Assembly (NCBI GenBank): GCA_003514305.1 | Contig: DORE01000120.1 | Span: 1-41,263, forward strand | Reading direction: 5' to 3' | From: Gammaproteobacteria bacterium | GTDB taxonomy: Bacteria > Pseudomonadota > Gammaproteobacteria > Pseudomonadales > Pseudohongiellaceae | Length of the DNA: 41,263 nt | Shown: positions 18,611 through 26,350 of the stretch, piece after piece | Layout of the letters: the number at the start of each line of letters is the position of its first letter | Numbering within the stretch: the stretch's first letter is position 1 | Made by a program: the position numbers and the translations under genes | Notes under the pieces: model-generated | Seen by the model: the letters and a program-made list of their open reading frames with translations, nothing else | The model's database searches: none | Told to the model about the DNA's origin: nothing

Positions 18611-18976
18611 TTAGATGATCATGCCAAGCGAAGTTGTGATGCTGTCAGCCTTGATCATGGCGGTACCGCCCAGAACGCCACCGGCAGCAAGCATCCAGTT
18701 CTTGGTGATCTGGACTGCTGAAAGAACAATCGCAGCCAGGCCGCCGACGAACCCAACAGGGCCTTTCAGCATGTCGTTTACAGCCACGTCGTACAGGTCA
18801 AATGCGAAGGTACCGGCAGCTGGAGCTGTGATTGCGCTGGCAGTCATCGAACCCAGCACGAGCATGGGTACGGCAGCTACCGGGGCAGCGGAGCGGAATG
18901 AGCCAAAACGGGCTTTGGCAATGGCGCTCAGGCGAGACAGTTCTGCGTGAGCAGTTTGAGAAGCAGACACTTTCAT
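18611..18976 (-). CDS. traA: TraA, conjugative pilin precursor
   Basis: This is the F-type pilin. Its 121 residues equal the length of F prepilin. A long leader ends with MLVLGSMTASA, and the likely cleavage after Ala48 leaves a mature pilin of about 73 residues. The mature part begins ITAPAAGTFAFDLYD and has two hydrophobic helices, GPVGFVGGLAAIVLSAVQI and WMLAAGGVLGG. Unlike most operon members it has a strong ribosome site (AAGGAGAG, good spacing), which suits an abundant structural protein. No TraQ or TraX is visible. Confidence 0.92.
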   Translation of the reverse strand: MKVSASQTAHAELSRLSAIAKARFGSFRSAAPVAAVPMLVLGSMTASAITAPAAGTFAFDLYDVAVNDMLKGPVGFVGGLAAIVLSAVQITKNWMLAAGGVLGGTAMIKADSITTSLGMII

Positions 18977-18978
18977 TT

Positions 18979-19695
18979 TTAACTCTCCTTGGTTTTGTTG
19001 GCGAGGTAATTGGCGATTACCTCTTTCCTAAAGCCCGTCACAGGGCTCCCATCGAGGATCAGTGTCGGTGTTCCTTGAACTCGCCACTGACTCGATACGT
19101 TGGCGTGAACCTGAAGCTGCTCAGCACCGGTGTCACAGGTCGCTGTAGGCTTGATTCGACGCAAATAGATGTCATCAAAGGCAGCGGCTTTGTCTTCCGA
19201 ACACAGGATGTGTTGGGCTTTGGCCGGTGCGGTTTGAGGATGAATCGCTGTCATGAAGAAAATCACGCGCTTAACTGGTACTGCCGAATCGCGTATGAAT
19301 TCGTCGTAGCGAAGGCAATAGGGGCAATCCGGGTCTGTGAACTCGATAATGGGAACGCCGTCCTCGGGGCCAAGAACGAGCGCCTGGTCATAAGGGAGGT
19401 CTTCAAGCCGGAGGCGGTTTGCTCGCGCAATGGCTTCTGCAGTTAGCGACTGACCTTCAAGGTCATAAATCTCCCCGAACACCAGAGCATTGTTTTCCGC
19501 CGAGAAGTAAATCACCTGGGCTCCGCTCAACGTCACCTCGTAAAGGCCATCGATAGGGCCAGGCCTGACATCGTGGATCTTAGAATTGGTGAACTTTGCA
19601 GCCAGGGTGTTCTTAACCTCTTCGATGGTCGTTGCATGGGCTGTGATTGAGAGCGCAATCAGAAGGATTGCCGAGATCATTCGAGAGCATTTCAT
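18979..19695 (-). CDS. dsbC: DsbC-like periplasmic disulphide isomerase of the transfer operon
   Basis: This periplasmic thiol-disulphide isomerase probably corrects disulphides in TraN, TraU and TraH. The 238-residue form from ATG 19695 has a signal peptide, an N-terminal DsbC dimerisation domain (about 22-90) and a thioredoxin domain with Cys124-Pro-Tyr-Cys127, plus the cis-proline segment VQGTPTLILDG. The ATG overlaps the preceding stop as ATGA (19692-19695), which supports this start. It lies two bases from traA; in SXT-like systems dsbC follows traA instead. Confidence 0.9.
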   Translation of the reverse strand: MKCSRMISAILLIALSITAHATTIEEVKNTLAAKFTNSKIHDVRPGPIDGLYEVTLSGAQVIYFSAENNALVFGEIYDLEGQSLTAEAIARANRLRLEDLPYDQALVLGPEDGVPIIEFTDPDCPYCLRYDEFIRDSAVPVKRVIFFMTAIHPQTAPAKAQHILCSEDKAAAFDDIYLRRIKPTATCDTGAEQLQVHANVSSQWRVQGTPTLILDGSPVTGFRKEVIANYLANKTKES

Positions 19696-19925
19696 TTGGA
19701 AGACGTCCGTGATTGAGGTTTGGTCAGCTCCTGCAAGAGCCGAGGATCGATATGAACACCGCGCGCTATTTTTTCTAACTTGGGCTTGGGGAGGCGAGCA
19801 TGGTCCAGAATGACCCAAGTGCCTTCATCGAAAACCACTTCGCTTTTGGGCTTGCTGGCCAGAGCGGGGGTGGTAATCCCGCTCAGGAGTGCGGCCGCTA
19901 TTAATATAGAGTTAGTCGTTTTCAT
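19692..19925 (-). CDS. small exported protein, first gene of the transfer operon
   Basis: This is a 77-residue protein I do not recognise. It has a clear signal peptide (MKTTNSILIAAALLSGITTPALA), leaving a mature part of about 54 residues with many lysines and prolines and no cysteine. It starts about 35 bases after the predicted transcription start and is coupled to dsbC by an ATGA overlap, so it is very likely a real part of the transfer operon and would act in the periplasm. Confidence 0.7.
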   Translation of the reverse strand: MKTTNSILIAAALLSGITTPALASKPKSEVVFDEGTWVILDHARLPKPKLEKIARGVHIDPRLLQELTKPQSRTSSK

Positions 19926-19965
19926 ATAATCTGTGCAACCTACAGGCGGTGACTTACACAGATGG

Positions 19966-19994
19966 AGTATAGGGCAGGTTTATACGCTTGTATA
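19966..19994 (-). promoter_or_regulatory. predicted sigma-70 promoter of the transfer operon
   Basis: On the minus strand, TATACA (-35, at 19989-19994) and TATACT (-10, at 19966-19971) are separated by exactly 17 bases. Transcription would begin near 19959, leaving a leader of about 34 bases before the first gene. The -35 hexamer lies across one of the phased TATAT boxes, so a protein bound there would directly affect polymerase. Confidence 0.55.
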
Positions 19995-20005
19995 TAATTT
20001 TATAT
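19981..20005. promoter_or_regulatory. three 10-bp-phased TATAT-type boxes at the transfer promoter
   Basis: TATAC at 19981 and TATAT at 19991 and 20001 lie exactly 10 bases apart, the same design as upstream of traU. The set covers the -35 region of the predicted transfer promoter and runs into the stop codon of the upstream regulator gene. It is a likely operator for the double ribbon-helix-helix regulators. Confidence 0.5.
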
Positions 20006-20311
20006 GATTTTTTTCGACTTCTTTGCGAGGTACTTCACCAGGGAGGTGTAAATGACGCGGTTTTGCGGCTGACTGTCTTCTTCGGCTCGGGTTTTCACTT
20101 CCATGACGATAGGGTCCGGCAACCAAATGCTGATATAGACGCCGTCGCGGGGAGAGGCAAGGTATTCAGGGTCGTTTGATGCGAGAAACCAACTCACGGC
20201 ATCGCGGTAGAGTTGCTTTAAAAAAATCCCTTCTTGAGCAGCATAGGATTTCAACGCAGATCGAGTGTCTTCACCCAACTTTAGTTGCTTGAGAGTCTCA
20301 TGCGTGTCCAA
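20000..20311 (-). CDS. TraY-like double ribbon-helix-helix regulator (copy 1)
   Basis: This 103-residue protein appears to hold two ribbon-helix-helix modules in one chain. The first is TLKQLKLGEDTRSALKSYAAQEG... (about 6-45). The second is VYISIWLPDPIVMEVKTRAEEDSQPQNRVIYTSLVKYL (about 58-95). It shares the YLASPRDG linker and the NRV-YT-LV-Y ending with the neighbouring copy 2. F TraY has the same single-chain design and acts at oriT and the tra promoter. The gene ends inside the TATAT boxes of the transfer promoter, which suggests it controls that operon. The family assignment is by pattern only. Confidence 0.7.
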   Translation of the reverse strand: MDTHETLKQLKLGEDTRSALKSYAAQEGIFLKQLYRDAVSWFLASNDPEYLASPRDGVYISIWLPDPIVMEVKTRAEEDSQPQNRVIYTSLVKYLAKKSKKII

Positions 20312-20374
20312 TGGTGTCGCTTCCTGGTGAGTTGATGGGCACCGTCCATGGCGTGCCGCGACGGATCAACAGGA

Positions 20375-20402
20375 ATTATATAGCATTATATGAAAATGTC
20401 TA
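20375..20402 (-). promoter_or_regulatory. predicted promoter of regulator copy 1 with two TATAT boxes
   Basis: On the minus strand, TAGACA (20397-20402) and TATAAT (20375-20380) are 16 bases apart. Two TATAT boxes, at 20377 and 20387, sit 10 bases apart inside the spacer and -10 element. This placement fits repression, perhaps autoregulation. Confidence 0.55.
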
Positions 20403-20452
20403 AAATAAAATGTTACTTTGCGAGACTATCGAGGAAATTGACATTTTGGGAG

Positions 20453-20764
20453 CTATTCGAAAAAGCGAACCAGGGCAGTGTATTCGACCCGGTTTACAGG
20501 CACGTCGTCTTGCTCTGCCGCCGATTGTACTTCGGCAAGTATAGAGTCCCGTAGCCAAAAGGATCTGGATTTGCCCTCGCGCGGGGAGGCAAGGTACTGG
20601 ATCTTCTTGGTTTTTCTGTCCGCGATTAGTTTCTCCATTGCTTCATCGAACACTTCTTGCATTAAAACGTCATCTTGCACGGCCTTCATTTTGATTGCTC
20701 TGTGAAGGTCATCTGGCATTTTTACTTGTTGAAGGGTTCTCTCAGCTTTTTTCGCGGTCGTCAT
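20453..20764 (-). CDS. TraY-like double ribbon-helix-helix regulator (copy 2)
   Basis: This 103-residue paralogue of the neighbouring regulator has two apparent ribbon-helix-helix modules. The first is LQQVKMPDDLHRAIKMKAVQDDVLMQEVFDEAMEKLI (about 11-47). The second is SRSFWLRDSILAEVQSAAEQDDVPVNRVEYTALVRFF (about 66-102). They are joined by a linker with YLASPREGK. The two regulators are separate genes 141 bases apart, both facing the transfer operon. They may bind the same boxes with different affinity or form a two-step switch. Confidence 0.7.
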   Translation of the reverse strand: MTTAKKAERTLQQVKMPDDLHRAIKMKAVQDDVLMQEVFDEAMEKLIADRKTKKIQYLASPREGKSRSFWLRDSILAEVQSAAEQDDVPVNRVEYTALVRFFE

Positions 20765-20942
20765 CTACTGCCTCACTGTTTGCACACCGGCGTGGCAATC
20801 ATGGCGGCGTCCGGTGCTGCAACTGGTTAGAGAATTCAATCCAATTAATTACGATTGAATTTATAGTTGTGTACGAAACCAATTAATTTTATATGAATTA
20901 ATCCGTTTGCGATATACAACCCAGCGCCAAACGGCATGCAGG
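20765..20942. other. AT-rich leader between kinase gene end and regulator copy 2
   Basis: This 178-base region upstream of regulator copy 2 is strikingly AT-rich from 20830 to 20915. It includes TTTATATGAA at 20888-20897, a single weaker relative of the TATAT boxes, and two ATTAATT stretches. A promoter is expected here, but I could not choose one pair of hexamers with confidence. Confidence 0.35.
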
Positions 20943-23900
20943 CTAGATGGTTTCAGGTAATGCAGTAAGTAGCGGGGATGGCTGGCTCTGATGTGCGAGA
21001 GGCAGCGTTATTTTAAAGGTGGCCCCATGGTCAGTGGGTTCCAGAACGATAAGCCCACCCATTTTATCGATGAGCGTCTTGCAAATAGATAGGCCGAGGC
21101 CGAGGCCGCTTGATTTGTTGGAGTGGATGAAGGGCTCAAAGATTTGTGAGCCAAGATGTGCAGGGACACCTGGGCCATTGTCGGAAACTGAGAGGGTTAC
21201 AAATCGTCCTTCTTCATCAATTGCCCCCTGGATATCGATGCGGGGGTCAGCCACTGGTTTCTCCAAAATGGCGTAAAGGGCATTATCGATCAGATTCCCG
21301 AGAACATGCATAAGCGCGGAGTCAGACGCCACAACCTCTACTTCGACGTCCCTCACAGAGAGCGTCACCTGGCTCATACGATCTGCGTTCAGTTTTGCTG
21401 CCCGCGCAATTACCTCCACCAATGATATCGGTCTCAGCTCTAAAGATGGCGTTGCGGTAGGGGCAAGGAAATCTCTAAGCTCGCGCACCATTAGCTGAAT
21501 GCGTTGAAGCCCCTCTGTGGCGTCGGCCAAAGCTTCAACCCGCACGGCATCGTCACTGTGGTTAGCGGCTACACGCGCAGCAGACAGGGCGTAATTCAGA
21601 GGGTTCCCAATTTCATGGATGAGTGCGCCGGCAAAGTGGTTGAGTGTTCTCCAGCGCTCTGAGTGGATTAGTTGAGCCTCACTGGCTTTGAGTTCGCAGA
21701 TTGCCTTTTCGAGTTCGCTGTTTTTGCTTTCCAGCAGCCTTTCGAGGCGAGTGCGTTGCACTAAATTGAAAACTCGCGTGGTGAGTTCTGGGCCAGAAAA
21801 CGGCTTTGATAAAAAGTCATCAACGCCAAGCTTTAGAGCCTGCTCTTTAACATTGCTCTTTGTGTTCGCTGTGAGAAGTATTACGGGAATTGATCGCAGC
21901 TCGTTGCTTGCTTTCAACTCTGTAAGTATGTCGATGCCATCTTTGTCTGGCAGCATGTGGTCGAGAAGCACAGCCGAGGGTTGGCATTCACGTATGGTTT
22001 CAACCGCGGATCCCCCGTCGGCAACACGAATAATGTCGTAGCTGCTTTGGAAGAGGTCTACTAGGACTGCAGCGATGTCGTCCTCATCATCAACGATTAC
22101 GAGTTTCGAGCGGGCGATGACGCCTCTATCCGAACTTTTCATGAGGTCGGCAAGCGATTTACGGAGAGCGATTGCATCAAACGGCTTTCCTAGAAATGCA
22201 TCGGATCCCGCATCGATCGCCGCCTGTTTTGTCAGTGGATCGTTTTTAGCGGTCAGCATAATGATCGGGACTGTTTGGCCATTCGGCTGGCGCCTGCACC
22301 AGGCGACAAACTCCGCACCACTCATTCCAGGAAGCATCTGATCACTGATCACGCAGCTTGGCCTGGTCTGCTCAAACAGCTTCTGGCCCTCGTAGGCGTC
22401 AACGGCGATCTGTACCTCGAATTCCGACGCCAACACTGTTCTGATATAGGCGGCCATATCTGGCTCATCATCAACAACGAGACACAATGGCTTATTGCCG
22501 GCGCTCACGGCAGATCGTTGTTCGAAGCTGTAGAGACAGTCAACTTCTGCACTTCGGAAAAGGTCAACTCTTTCATCCTCTGTCGAGAAGGTTTCATCGA
22601 TTAACTGGTTTGTAATAGGGAAGGAGACAGTAAACGTCGCTCCAAAATTGGGTTTGCTGGAAACATCGATGCTTCCGCCATGGGCTGAGACGATCTCTCT
22701 AACGAGGGCCAATCCTATGCCTGTTCCGTGGTACCGGCGGGTCTGCGATCCGTCGGCTTGACGGTATCTCTCGAAAATTACTTTGTGGTCTTTCGGGTCA
22801 ATGCCAATGCCATTATCTTTCACGGTAAGCACCGCCTTGCTCCCTTGCCTGACCAGGGACACGCTGACTTCTCCGTTTTTTGCTGGCGAAAACTTGTAGG
22901 CGTTCTGTATGAGGTTAAAGCAGACACGCTCCAGCTGCATTTCACTGCCCATCACGGGAATGACCTCATCACCAATGTTTACTTGGAGTTTCCGCCCACT
23001 TTGAGAGTGGAATAGAGCCGAGAGTTGGTCCGCCGTGGATTTAACGACGCGATCAAAGGCTAGTGGTGAGAGTTTCGCGTGCTTTTTGCCGGACTCAAAG
23101 CTCATCACTTCAAGAACATCATTCACCAGCTTAATCAATCGGGAGCCATTTCTGACGATTCGCTCGATAACCTCGCGGGAATGCTCGGACAGTTGGTTGC
23201 CCTCGTTTTCCAGCAGGTGTTTAGCAGGACCAACGATGACTGTAAGGGGCGTGCGGAGCTCGTGGGAGACGTTAGCAAGGAATTCTGATTTCAGGCGATC
23301 CATTTCCTTCAGCTCGGAATTCTTCCGCTGAATTTCCTGCTCTTGGCAAAACGTATAAAAACGCTCTCGCTCTGAAAAGTAAGCAGCAATGTTGGCAACT
23401 ACACCGGTGAGAAATATGAAGTAAGAGTTATTAATCACGATGCGCCAAGCACCGTCAGGGATTCCGGAGGCTGCGCTTACAGCCAAATAGCTTGCAAGGG
23501 TTAAACAGGTGTAGAACAGCGCTTCTTTGAATGAGAGCCCCAACATAAATCCGATGCCGAGCAACACAAGATTGATGCCGGCATAGTAGGTCGAAGTCGC
23601 TCCATCAGTCTGATAGATAATGATCACTACCGTTAAAATAACCGATGAAGTGAAGGCTGTTGTGACCAGGAATAGATAGGGCTTCACGGATGGCAAGGTG
23701 GTAATGCAGTACATCGCCATAAGAAAAGCGACTTCTGCGACACGCAGGAACGCAAACTGCACAAACTGCTCAGGGTAAACAACGTAATCCAGAGGGATGC
23801 CGAGAGTTACGATCACAATCGAGATCAGGCAGCCAATTCGATTGAGGTAAGCTCGATCAGCCAGGTTTTTCTGTTTATAAGCGGGGCGATAATGCTCTAA

Positions 23901-23963
23901 GTGAGATACATCACCGAAAGCCGGGCTGAACTGCGTGAGGCTACGCGTGAGCGACTTGAGCAT
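20943..23963 (-). CDS. six-TM hybrid sensor kinase with two kinase cores (HK-REC-REC-HK)
   Basis: This is a 1006-residue membrane kinase. An N-terminal sensor of about six membrane helices (residues 44-196) resembles CqsS/LqsS-style sensors in layout. It is followed by HisKA with His234 (SHELRTP) and an ATPase domain (N box NLIQNAYKFSP near 351-360; GTGIGLAL). Receiver 1 has Asp541 (SDQMLPGMSG) and receiver 2 has Asp668 (LDHMLPDKDG). A second DHp follows with His783 (LIHEIGNPLN), then a second ATPase domain (NLIDNALYAI; GLGLGLSI). The start at 23963 overlaps the hydrolase gene by 23 bases; a longer start is possible. Signal and targets are unknown. Confidence 0.88.
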   Translation of the reverse strand: MLKSLTRSLTQFSPAFGDVSHLEHYRPAYKQKNLADRAYLNRIGCLISIVIVTLGIPLDYVVYPEQFVQFAFLRVAEVAFLMAMYCITTLPSVKPYLFLVTTAFTSSVILTVVIIIYQTDGATSTYYAGINLVLLGIGFMLGLSFKEALFYTCLTLASYLAVSAASGIPDGAWRIVINNSYFIFLTGVVANIAAYFSERERFYTFCQEQEIQRKNSELKEMDRLKSEFLANVSHELRTPLTVIVGPAKHLLENEGNQLSEHSREVIERIVRNGSRLIKLVNDVLEVMSFESGKKHAKLSPLAFDRVVKSTADQLSALFHSQSGRKLQVNIGDEVIPVMGSEMQLERVCFNLIQNAYKFSPAKNGEVSVSLVRQGSKAVLTVKDNGIGIDPKDHKVIFERYRQADGSQTRRYHGTGIGLALVREIVSAHGGSIDVSSKPNFGATFTVSFPITNQLIDETFSTEDERVDLFRSAEVDCLYSFEQRSAVSAGNKPLCLVVDDEPDMAAYIRTVLASEFEVQIAVDAYEGQKLFEQTRPSCVISDQMLPGMSGAEFVAWCRRQPNGQTVPIIMLTAKNDPLTKQAAIDAGSDAFLGKPFDAIALRKSLADLMKSSDRGVIARSKLVIVDDEDDIAAVLVDLFQSSYDIIRVADGGSAVETIRECQPSAVLLDHMLPDKDGIDILTELKASNELRSIPVILLTANTKSNVKEQALKLGVDDFLSKPFSGPELTTRVFNLVQRTRLERLLESKNSELEKAICELKASEAQLIHSERWRTLNHFAGALIHEIGNPLNYALSAARVAANHSDDAVRVEALADATEGLQRIQLMVRELRDFLAPTATPSLELRPISLVEVIARAAKLNADRMSQVTLSVRDVEVEVVASDSALMHVLGNLIDNALYAILEKPVADPRIDIQGAIDEEGRFVTLSVSDNGPGVPAHLGSQIFEPFIHSNKSSGLGLGLSICKTLIDKMGGLIVLEPTDHGATFKITLPLAHQSQPSPLLTALPETI

Positions 23964-24843
23964 TACTTTGGCCCACCCTGGCCATAAAGGATTCAATAGC
24001 GGACTGGTATTGAGGCCAGTTTTCAAACATCGGCATGTGCCCACTCCCATCAATGAGCGCCAGACTACTGTTGGGGAATAGATCTGAAAGCTCTTTAGTT
24101 CGTTCTAGGGACACATACGGGTCGCGGTTGCCACACATTACCAACACTGGACATTGAATGCTCGGAATGATGTGGCTGAGGTCCATGTTGGCCAAGTCTC
24201 TAAAATAGATGCCCATGGATACGCCGCTGATTTTCTGAAGAGCGGGGAAATAGTAGGGCAAGTAGGCTTGAAAGTCGGGTCGATTGATGACGCTTTTGGG
24301 CTCTGCCAGTACATCACCAATGAACAGTTTGTGAACGCCCAAAGTTAGGGAGCTGACCCGCAACGTTGGTGAAATCAAAGCTCGGCCTAAACCGCCCAGC
24401 TTGTTTGCCATCCATTGAAAAGCAGCGTAGATGCCGCCTTCTTCCTTTCCGGTTACTGCTCCACCTATTGATACGAGACCTCGAACTCGCTCGGGCACCA
24501 CGGCTGCGGCCGCTATCGCAGCATGCGCGCCTGTTGAGTGTCCTACCAGGATAAACGATGTCGTGGATCCAAGTAGCTGGTTAATTTGTTCAAGTACCGA
24601 ACTGGCAAGACTCTCAGCGGACAGTTTTGATGAAGGGCTAAGTGAGGCCGATGGATAGTGACCAGGCAAACCAATGACGAAGATTGGGCGGTCGCCGAAT
24701 ACAGATAGATGGGAAGGCCACCAAAAATAAATAGAACAAAGAAGACCATGGATTAATACAACGGGAGTGCCTGGCGCGTTCTCATTGAATGCAAGGCATC
24801 TGAAACCATTGATCGCTATTTCCCTTGGGGGCAGAGGCGCCAT
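23941..24843 (-). CDS. alpha/beta hydrolase coupled to the sensor kinase
   Basis: This is a 300-residue alpha/beta hydrolase. The ATG at 24843 follows AAGGAAG. The oxyanion segment is VVLIHGLLC (28-36), the nucleophile elbow is GHSTG with Ser103, and the acid and base are Asp241 (GNRDPY) and His269 (GSGHMPMFENW). There is no signal peptide, so it acts in the cytoplasm. The gene overlaps the sensor kinase gene, which implies a joint task: it might make, destroy or bind the signal sensed by the kinase, much as RsbQ serves RsbP in Bacillus. The substrate is unknown. Confidence 0.85.
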   Translation of the reverse strand: MAPLPPREIAINGFRCLAFNENAPGTPVVLIHGLLCSIYFWWPSHLSVFGDRPIFVIGLPGHYPSASLSPSSKLSAESLASSVLEQINQLLGSTTSFILVGHSTGAHAAIAAAAVVPERVRGLVSIGGAVTGKEEGGIYAAFQWMANKLGGLGRALISPTLRVSSLTLGVHKLFIGDVLAEPKSVINRPDFQAYLPYYFPALQKISGVSMGIYFRDLANMDLSHIIPSIQCPVLVMCGNRDPYVSLERTKELSDLFPNSSLALIDGSGHMPMFENWPQYQSAIESFMARVGQSNAQVAHA

Positions 24844-24952
24844 ATCCAAATCTTCCTTTGAAATCCTTTGCGTGTAAAATACTAGATGGCGATTGGTATT
24901 TCCGGGCACGGAGCCACAATTCGGGACAACATATCGCTGAAATGGGCACTAG

Positions 24953-24974
24953 TCAGCAGATTTAACTTTGCTGA
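24953..24974. promoter_or_regulatory. inverted repeat in the divergent promoter region
   Basis: TCAGCA at 24953-24958 and TGCTGA at 24969-24974 form a dyad with a 10-base centre. It lies in the 140-base gap between the two divergent signalling operons, 10 bases before the ATG at 24984. It is a plausible operator for the LuxR-type protein encoded downstream. No clear promoter hexamers could be fixed in the gap. Confidence 0.35.
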
Positions 24975-24983
24975 TGCAGAAAA

Positions 24984-25373
24984 ATGAACGCCTTAAACCG
25001 TCCAACACCACAAGGACTGTGCGTGATTCACTGTATTTCAGGGCAACCTGATGTGATCGGCCGTCATCTCCCTGGCGACGACGTCATTTTTCACTCCTAT
25101 GACCAACCGCTACCGTCATTTCCGGTCGACGCGATCCTTATACTGCATGAGCCGCCTTTAGCCTGGCTCAAGAACCCTGTTCAGATCCAAACTTCGACAC
25201 ACCGAATACTGCTCGCGGAAAACCCGTCTGCCGGTGCGATCAAGCTCGCGGTTAATCAGATCGGTGTGGTTCGAATTTCTGATTTGGCCAGCCTCTCAAA
25301 AGCCATTAAAGAGTTATTCCGAGACTCCGCCCTTATGGCGGCTCAACGTATGGTGGAGGGGCCTGCTGTATGA
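24984..25373 (+). CDS. small unknown protein, first gene of the response operon (possible degenerate receiver)
   Basis: This 129-residue protein is not recognised. It alternates hydrophobic strands and helices (CVIHCISG, VDAILILHEPPLAWL, HRILLAEN, IGVVRISDLASLSKAIKELF) much like a receiver domain. It lacks the acidic pair, the phosphorylatable Asp and the conserved Lys in recognisable places. It overlaps the next gene by four bases (ATGA), so it is translationally coupled to a true receiver protein. It could be a pseudo-receiver or an adaptor. Confidence 0.6.
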   Translation: MNALNRPTPQGLCVIHCISGQPDVIGRHLPGDDVIFHSYDQPLPSFPVDAILILHEPPLAWLKNPVQIQTSTHRILLAENPSAGAIKLAVNQIGVVRISDLASLSKAIKELFRDSALMAAQRMVEGPAV

Positions 25374-26350
25374 GCACCCCTCAGATTAGAGTGGCCTTTG
25401 TTGATGACGAACCAAGAACATTGCGAGCTTTCCAATGGGAGTTTGGTGAGCACTTTCACATTAAGACCTTTCTTGAAGGGAGTGAGTTGCTGACCGCGCT
25501 GAACGCCGGTGAACAGTTTGACGTATTGATCAGTGATCAACGCATGCCTGGGATGACTGGCGACGAGGTTTTAAAGGAGGTTAGCAAGCGATATCCGCCA
25601 ATACGCAGGCTGGTTATGACGGCCTATGCGGATGTGGGCCCACTTCAAATTTGTGTGAATGAGGCGGGTATTGACGGATACCTTGAAAAGCCTTGGGATC
25701 CGGACGAGGTCCGAGATTTTATAGTAAGGGCACACGGTAGACTTCTGCAGGCGCGAAGCCGAGAGCTACGGCGTATTGCGGCGGGGAACGATCGCTGGTC
25801 ATCTATTCAAAAGTCCAGGATCTCAGGCGTTGCACAAATGTGCGAGGCCTTGGGTTTCAATTCCACGGTACAAACTTCTTTTTATCAGGCCTTGGAGCTT
25901 TCTGCCTTCTTCAGGCCATTCGATTGGTCTGATTTGCTGCTGATAGATTCGTCATCTGAACAGGAGCTGATCCTCGACTTTCTTTCATCCATCGAATCTT
26001 TGATGTTGCTCGGGTCAGAGTTTAATGATCCCTGCCGACGCGCGCTTTTTTACTGGTGGATGCTACTCAAAGCATGCCCAGAAGGGCAGGGAAGTAGTTT
26101 TTTCAAACAGTGCCACGCGAACGGGACGATATCTCTGTCTTTTGATGCTGGCGCCCCTTTTGGGGACAGCATTTTTGATCCGTGTGGTGATCGGGATCCT
26201 AAAACCATACGGCGAAACGCTCTTCTTCTTTTGGTTATCCAGGAGCTCCAACCGCTAGGTGGCAGCCTACTCCTGGTGCCAGACAACGCAAGGTTCAAAG
26301 GGGATCTCCTGATGGGGCCCGAATCAGGGAGGGCGACATGGGCTATGTAA
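25370..26350 (+). CDS. response regulator with unrecognised C-terminal half
   Basis: This 326-residue protein has a complete receiver domain (about 5-122) with acidic residues DDE at 12-14, phosphorylatable Asp56 in LISDQRMPGMTG and Lys107 in YLEKPW. The RpfG-like pattern SDQRMPGM and KPWD is typical of multi-domain regulators. Residues 125-326 are not recognised. The stretch with SLSFDAGAPFGDSIFDPC and ALLLLVIQELQPLGGSLLLV resembles a worn-down histidine-kinase ATPase domain, but no intact N or G box is visible. It is coupled on both sides by overlaps and is the probable partner of the divergent hybrid kinase. Confidence 0.8.
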   Translation: MSTPQIRVAFVDDEPRTLRAFQWEFGEHFHIKTFLEGSELLTALNAGEQFDVLISDQRMPGMTGDEVLKEVSKRYPPIRRLVMTAYADVGPLQICVNEAGIDGYLEKPWDPDEVRDFIVRAHGRLLQARSRELRRIAAGNDRWSSIQKSRISGVAQMCEALGFNSTVQTSFYQALELSAFFRPFDWSDLLLIDSSSEQELILDFLSSIESLMLLGSEFNDPCRRALFYWWMLLKACPEGQGSSFFKQCHANGTISLSFDAGAPFGDSIFDPCGDRDPKTIRRNALLLLVIQELQPLGGSLLLVPDNARFKGDLLMGPESGRATWAM

